Origin: Pseudofrankia coriaricola | GTDB lineage: Bacteria; Actinomycetota; Actinomycetes; Frankiales; Frankiaceae | NCBI RefSeq assembly: GCF_001854805.1 | Contig: NZ_MBLO01000236.1 | Coordinates: 83,839 to 147,838, forward strand | Direction of reading: 5' to 3' | DNA: 64,000 bases | Shown: positions 60,571 to 64,000 of the stretch, one piece after another | How positions within the stretch are numbered: the stretch's first letter is position 1 | Layout of the letters: each line of letters starts with the position of its first letter | Notes under the pieces: generated by a model | The model's input: the letters and a program-made list of their open reading frames with translations, nothing else | Told to the model about the DNA's origin: nothing | Databases searched by the model: none | Translations under genes and position numbers: made by a program

Positions 60571-62121
60571 GTGATCGGGGACGAGGCGGACATCCTGGCC
60601 ACCGACGGCGCACCCACGCCGTCGGCGGGCACCAACGTCGCGTCACCGCCGCGGCCCCTGGCAAGGCGTGGCGGTGGGCCGGGCGACCGCCCGCCCCGCG
60701 CCGCCCTGGCGGACACCACGCCGGCAGGCGCCGCTGCCCGCCCTGACGCCGGGCCGTCGACCGGCGCCCCGGCGCTCCGCGACAACCTCGCCCAGGCCGA
60801 CAACCTTGCCCAGGCCGAGGGCGGCCACACCATGGCCGGCGGCGACCTCGCGGTGGTCGGCGGCGCCGCGCGGCTGGAGAGCCTGCGGCGGCTGAGTGCC
60901 TGGTCCCGTGCCGTCGCCGGCCCCGCCGCCCCGCTCCCGCCGCCCCGCCCGGCGGTCTCCGGCGCCGACGGCCCCCAGGATCTCCGCCAGGCGCGGCCCA
61001 TGGGCGCCGAAGCTCCGGTCGCGGGCGCGACGGTCCCCGACGCGGCAGGCGGCGAGCTGGCCGACGACGCGGGCGTATCGCCGGGCGACCCGTTTGGGGA
61101 TGCGGCCGGCACCCGGGTGCTGACGGCCGCCGAGGGGCTCGCCAGCCTCATGATGACGGTGCCGACCTGGCTGACCGGCCCGGCGCCCGGCCCCCGGCTC
61201 AGTACCACCGCCGTCGCGGCCCTCGCCGAGATGGCGGTCGCCTCCGCCGCCGGGACCTGCCTGAGTCCCGGCGATCTGACCGTGACCACCGCGCTGCAGC
61301 TGCGCACCCACGGGCCGGCCGCCGGCTGGTCCGACCCGGACGACGCCGACGGGCCACGCCCACCCGCGTCGATGTTCATCCCCGACCCGGCGGCCGACCG
61401 CCCGCGTGAACGACCGGTCCGGCTGCGCGCCGAGGCGTCGGTGGCCACCCTCGACGGCGACGAGCCGGATGCCCGGCTACGGCGGGCGACCGCGACGGTC
61501 AGCACGCCCGACGGCCGCCCGCTGGCCGAGGCGTCCGCGATCTGCGCGGTGGTCCACCCGGCCGCCTCGTCACCGGTCGTACCGGCGAAGGGCACCGCCG
61601 CCGCCGCGGCCCCACGCCTGGACGAGCCCGCGGCGAGCGACCGGCCCCGCCCGGTCGGCCCGGAGCGCGAGGCGGACGAGGCGGGCGTCGCCACCAGGGA
61701 CGAGACGGCGAGCGGGCCCGTCAGTCACCTACCGCCGCCGCACCCGCTGCTCGGTGCGCTCGGCGCGGACGTCCGCGGCGAGGGCGACCGGCTGCTGCTG
61801 CGCCTGCCGCCGGCCGGCTGGCTCGCGAACCGGCTCGGCCGGGTCCACGCCGCCGCCTGCTGCGCGCTCGCCGACGCGGCGGTCAGCACCGTGCTCGCCC
61901 GCCGGCTGCCGACCGGGTCGGCCATCCATGTCCTGTCGTTGGACCTGACGGTGATCCGCCCACTGCCGATGGAGGACGACGTGGCGGCCGTGGCCACGGT
62001 CCGACATGTCGGGCGGCGACTGGCCGTGGTCGACGTGGAACTCGGCCCCGCGGATGCGCCACCGAGCGTGCTCGCCAGGACCATGGTGGCCCTGAGCGCA
62101 TATCGCCGTCCGCAACCGTAA
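60571..62121 (+). CDS. Double-hotdog thioesterase-like protein
   Basis: 516 residues. The C-terminal hotdog domain (about 390-515) is PaaI/thioesterase-like: HPLLGALGADVRGEGDRLLL, GRVHAAACCALADAAVSTVL, AIHVLSLDLTVIRPLPMEDD and RHVGRRLAVVDVEL. An earlier region (205-325) appears to be a second, more divergent hotdog half (LSTTAVAALAEMAVASAAGT, RLRAEASVATLDGDEPDARL, ATATVSTPDGRPLAEASAIC). The first 170 residues are Ala/Pro/Gly-rich without a recognisable domain. The GTG start at 60571 has no clear ribosome site, so the true start could be later. Likely an acyl-CoA thioesterase; substrate unknown. Confidence 0.72.
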   Translation: MIGDEADILATDGAPTPSAGTNVASPPRPLARRGGGPGDRPPRAALADTTPAGAAARPDAGPSTGAPALRDNLAQADNLAQAEGGHTMAGGDLAVVGGAARLESLRRLSAWSRAVAGPAAPLPPPRPAVSGADGPQDLRQARPMGAEAPVAGATVPDAAGGELADDAGVSPGDPFGDAAGTRVLTAAEGLASLMMTVPTWLTGPAPGPRLSTTAVAALAEMAVASAAGTCLSPGDLTVTTALQLRTHGPAAGWSDPDDADGPRPPASMFIPDPAADRPRERPVRLRAEASVATLDGDEPDARLRRATATVSTPDGRPLAEASAICAVVHPAASSPVVPAKGTAAAAAPRLDEPAASDRPRPVGPEREADEAGVATRDETASGPVSHLPPPHPLLGALGADVRGEGDRLLLRLPPAGWLANRLGRVHAAACCALADAAVSTVLARRLPTGSAIHVLSLDLTVIRPLPMEDDVAAVATVRHVGRRLAVVDVELGPADAPPSVLARTMVALSAYRRPQP

Positions 62122-62369
62122 AATCGCAGGTCGCCAGCCGTTGATGGGTGCGCCCGACCCGGGGGTCACCGATGGTCAGCACTCCATCTATATATACAGA
62201 CAGTAATCAACAATCTTCACAGTGTGTTACATTATTCGTATCACACCGTGGTATTACCTTACCCGTAACCGTACGACTACAGCACCCCCTGTAAGACTCG
62301 CGGCGACATCGCGACAGCGATCCACGCGGCCTGGCGGCAGGCCGCCGCCACCTACAGGGGGACGACGTC
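62122..62369. promoter_or_regulatory. AT-rich promoter region of the GntR gene
   Basis: Bases 62180-62290 are strikingly AT-rich for this genome and contain CTATATATACAG. GTGTGTTAC (62222-62230) and GTATCACAC (62238-62246) are inverted arms matching at eight of nine positions with a seven-base spacer, a FadR/GntR-like operator shape. GGGGG before the ATG at 62370 serves as ribosome site. Confidence 0.55.
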
Positions 62370-63356
62370 ATGGCGTTACTGCAACCGGCCACGAATCTGG
62401 ACGCGACGCGACGGTCCGTGCACCCGGTCCGCGTGACCCGGGTTGCCGGCGGCCTCGGCTCGGCCGGCGTCGCGCGCCCGACCCCGACCACCGTGCTCGA
62501 CGACGGGCGCGTCGGACGGCACGTGCGGGTACCCAAAACCGCCGAACTCGTGGCGGCGCACCTGCGCCGCCAGATCGTGCGCAGCGAGCTGGTCGAAGGC
62601 GACGCTCTGCCGCCCGAAGCCGTACTGATGGAGCAGTTCGGCGTCTCCCGGCCGACGCTGCGCGAGGCCTTCCGGGTGCTGGAGTCCGAGGCGCTCATCT
62701 CGGTTCGCAGGGGCGCTCACGGCGGCGCCCGGGTCCACCGGCCGGACGGCCACGTGGCCGCGCGCTACGCGGGCCTGGTCCTCGAGCACCGCCGCACCAC
62801 CGTCTCCGACGTCCAGCACGCGCGCGCGTCGCTGGAGACACCGGCGGTGCGGATGCTCGCCGAGGCACCGGCGCAGCCGGCGCTGGGCCGGCTGCGCGCG
62901 GCGCTGTCCGAGTCCGCGGCGGCGATCGACGGCGGCCGACGGGACGGCCAGGGGAGCCACGGCGCTCCCGGCGGGCACGGCGCGGGCCAGCTCGGCGCCG
63001 CCGGCGCGGGCCTGGACACCGTCACTCCCGACCCATGGGTGTCCCTGAACAGGTTCCATCACCTGCTCGTCGAGCTGGCGGGGAACCAGACACTCACGGT
63101 GATCGACAACATGCTCCGGCACATCCTGCACGCGGCGACCAGCCACCAGCCGGGCGACCACTCGGATGTCGCCGGATCCACCGTCACCGCGGACACGCAT
63201 GGCTCGCTGGCCGAGCACCAGGAGGTCCACAACCGCCTCGTCGAACTGATCGAGCGAGGCGAATCGGACGCCGCCGAGGCGCTCTGGCGCCGCCACCTGG
63301 CCGAGGCGGCCGACGAGCTCCCCTCGTCGGCCGTCCTCGACCTCCTGGGCGGCTGA
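62370..63356 (+). CDS. GntR/FadR-family transcriptional regulator
   Basis: 328 residues. The winged helix-turn-helix (about 55-120) has KTAELVAAHLRRQIVRSELV, EGDALPPEAVLMEQFGVSRP, TLREAFRVLESEALISVRRG. The C-terminal FCD domain has MLAEAPAQPALGRLRAALSE, NRFHHLLVELAGNQTL and HQEVHNRLVELIERGESDAA, with metal-binding His residues in the normal places. A Gly/His-rich loop (residues 190-215) and about 50 extra N-terminal residues are unusual. It may regulate itself through the AT-rich inverted repeat upstream and possibly the thioesterase-like gene. Confidence 0.92.
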   Translation: MALLQPATNLDATRRSVHPVRVTRVAGGLGSAGVARPTPTTVLDDGRVGRHVRVPKTAELVAAHLRRQIVRSELVEGDALPPEAVLMEQFGVSRPTLREAFRVLESEALISVRRGAHGGARVHRPDGHVAARYAGLVLEHRRTTVSDVQHARASLETPAVRMLAEAPAQPALGRLRAALSESAAAIDGGRRDGQGSHGAPGGHGAGQLGAAGAGLDTVTPDPWVSLNRFHHLLVELAGNQTLTVIDNMLRHILHAATSHQPGDHSDVAGSTVTADTHGSLAEHQEVHNRLVELIERGESDAAEALWRRHLAEAADELPSSAVLDLLGG

Positions 63357-63476
63357 CCGGCGCCCAGGCCACCCGGCCCCGCGCCGGTCCTGGGTGACGC
63401 CGAAGGTGTCCGAGCCACCGGCCCCGCCACAGCGGGAGGGCTCCGACCCGCGGGGTCTCGCCGCGCTGCCACGGAC

Positions 63477-63518
63477 AGGGCCCTCGGTGACCCGCTGACG
63501 CGGGTCACCGAGGGCCCT
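63477..63518 (+). terminator. Very strong terminator after the GntR gene
   Basis: Perfect 19-base arms (AGGGCCCTCGGTGACCCGC and its reverse complement) enclose a four-base TGAC loop, followed by TTGT. It lies 120 bases after the stop. Confidence 0.85.
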
Positions 63519-63683
63519 TGTGGCATGGCACGCACCGGATCCGCCCCGGGCGGCCACCCGGGGCCCCGGCGCCCGGCGCCGGGTGGGTCATGGTTCGTCA
63601 CGCGCAGTGGGAAAACCGGCATCGGCGCACCGAATCATGTGGCCATTTGGTGGAGCGGGGGCGACGGGGGCTAGCGTGTCGGC

Positions 63684-64000
63684 ATGGCGCCAGCGGGTCT
63701 TGCCTGGCAGACGCTTCCTGAGCCAGGCGCGTTGGCACTCGTGGACACCGTCTCCCGACGGGCCGCGGCTCTTGCCCGTCCGCATCCCGCCGACCTGCCC
63801 ATCGCGGAGATCGTCGCCGTCGAGCGCGAGGTCCTGCGCTGGCTCGACCCGGCGAGCCGGGCCGACGCCGAGGGCGCCCTCGCCGACAGGCTCACCGGCG
63901 ACCCGATGCCCACGCTGCGCGCGGTCTGCTGGCTGACCGCCTCCTGGGCGGTGGTGCTGCACCTGCGCACCGGCTACGCCCCGACGGAGGTGCTGCGCCA
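63684..64000 (+). CDS. Unknown protein, 5' part (continues past right edge)
   Basis: ATG at 63684 opens a frame with clear coding bias that remains open to the window end (at least 105 codons). It begins MAPAGLAWQTLPEPG and contains DTVSRRAAALARPHPADLPI, AEIVAVEREVLRWLDPASRA and TLRAVCWLTASWAVVLHLRT. No family is recognised. The gene is preceded by the terminator at 63477-63518, so it probably has its own promoter in the AT-richer stretch near 63600-63660. Confidence 0.7.
   Translation, partial: MAPAGLAWQTLPEPGALALVDTVSRRAAALARPHPADLPIAEIVAVEREVLRWLDPASRADAEGALADRLTGDPMPTLRAVCWLTASWAVVLHLRTGYAPTEVLR

Overview
The window is 64 kb of very high-GC DNA (roughly 70-75 % by eye) with strong G/C preference at third codon positions, GTG/TTG starts and many 1-4 nt stop/start overlaps. 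A four-gene conservon (sensor kinase, roadblock, DUF742, GTPase), a spore-pigment-like type II polyketide synthase (PKS), an OxyR/AhpCD module and a likely mycothiol-dependent domain all point to a filamentous, sporulating actinobacterium. A Frankia-like organism is my best guess, but this is inference; no rRNA or other marker gene is present.

Layout. 1-3.5 kb: a partial unknown gene, then a TetR repressor divergent from a DHA2-type exporter plus a VOC protein, with a long inverted repeat between them. 3.7-13 kb: an aromatic type II PKS cluster on the minus strand (didomain-free minimal PKS KS/CLF/ACP, aromatase, cupin, TcmI-like cyclase, ketoreductase, two ABM monooxygenases, glycosyltransferase, extra SDR). 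13.4-19.4 kb: an HTH regulator with a LuxR-type C-terminus preceded by a complete conservon cvnABCD, all transcribed toward the PKS genes. 20.3-27 kb: TetR, acyl-CoA ligase, a methyltransferase with a very long disordered N-terminus, a small repeat-containing protein and an SDR. 27-38 kb: a Rpn/PD-(D/E)XK-like nuclease, a 2-oxoglutarate oxygenase, a VOC protein, a fused tandem CaiB/BaiF CoA-transferase, a tyrosine-phosphatase-like protein, a sensor kinase with a DUF4097 protein, and Spo0M.

38.6-46 kb: an unusual sigma-like/DinB-like fusion carrying an internal repeat array, FdhD, a proteasome-like Ntn hydrolase, an aldo/keto reductase, and an enoyl-CoA hydratase and an amidohydrolase each preceded by a palindrome matching the KstR operator pattern. 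46-56 kb: two minus-strand systems, a HExxH/VWA-like protein + MoxR ATPase + unknown protein cassette, and a GNAT / asparagine-synthase-like amidotransferase / GCS2-ATP-grasp fusion group that resembles the logic of acetylated glutamine dipeptide synthesis. 56.5-64 kb: a zinc-type CDF transporter, oxyR divergent from ahpC-ahpD with an OxyR-like box, a double-hotdog thioesterase-like protein, a GntR/FadR regulator with an AT-rich promoter, and a gene running off the right edge.

Repeats are a second theme. A 69-bp hairpin element is perfectly duplicated at 21.3 kb and recurs, diverged, between the PKS CLF and ketoreductase genes. A second family built on ACCTCCCAGATC and a GATCCGGSAGGRACCC-type unit appears at 25.5, 38.4 and 39.8 kb, once inside a coding sequence. 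No tRNA, rRNA, CRISPR array, IS element or replication origin was recognised.
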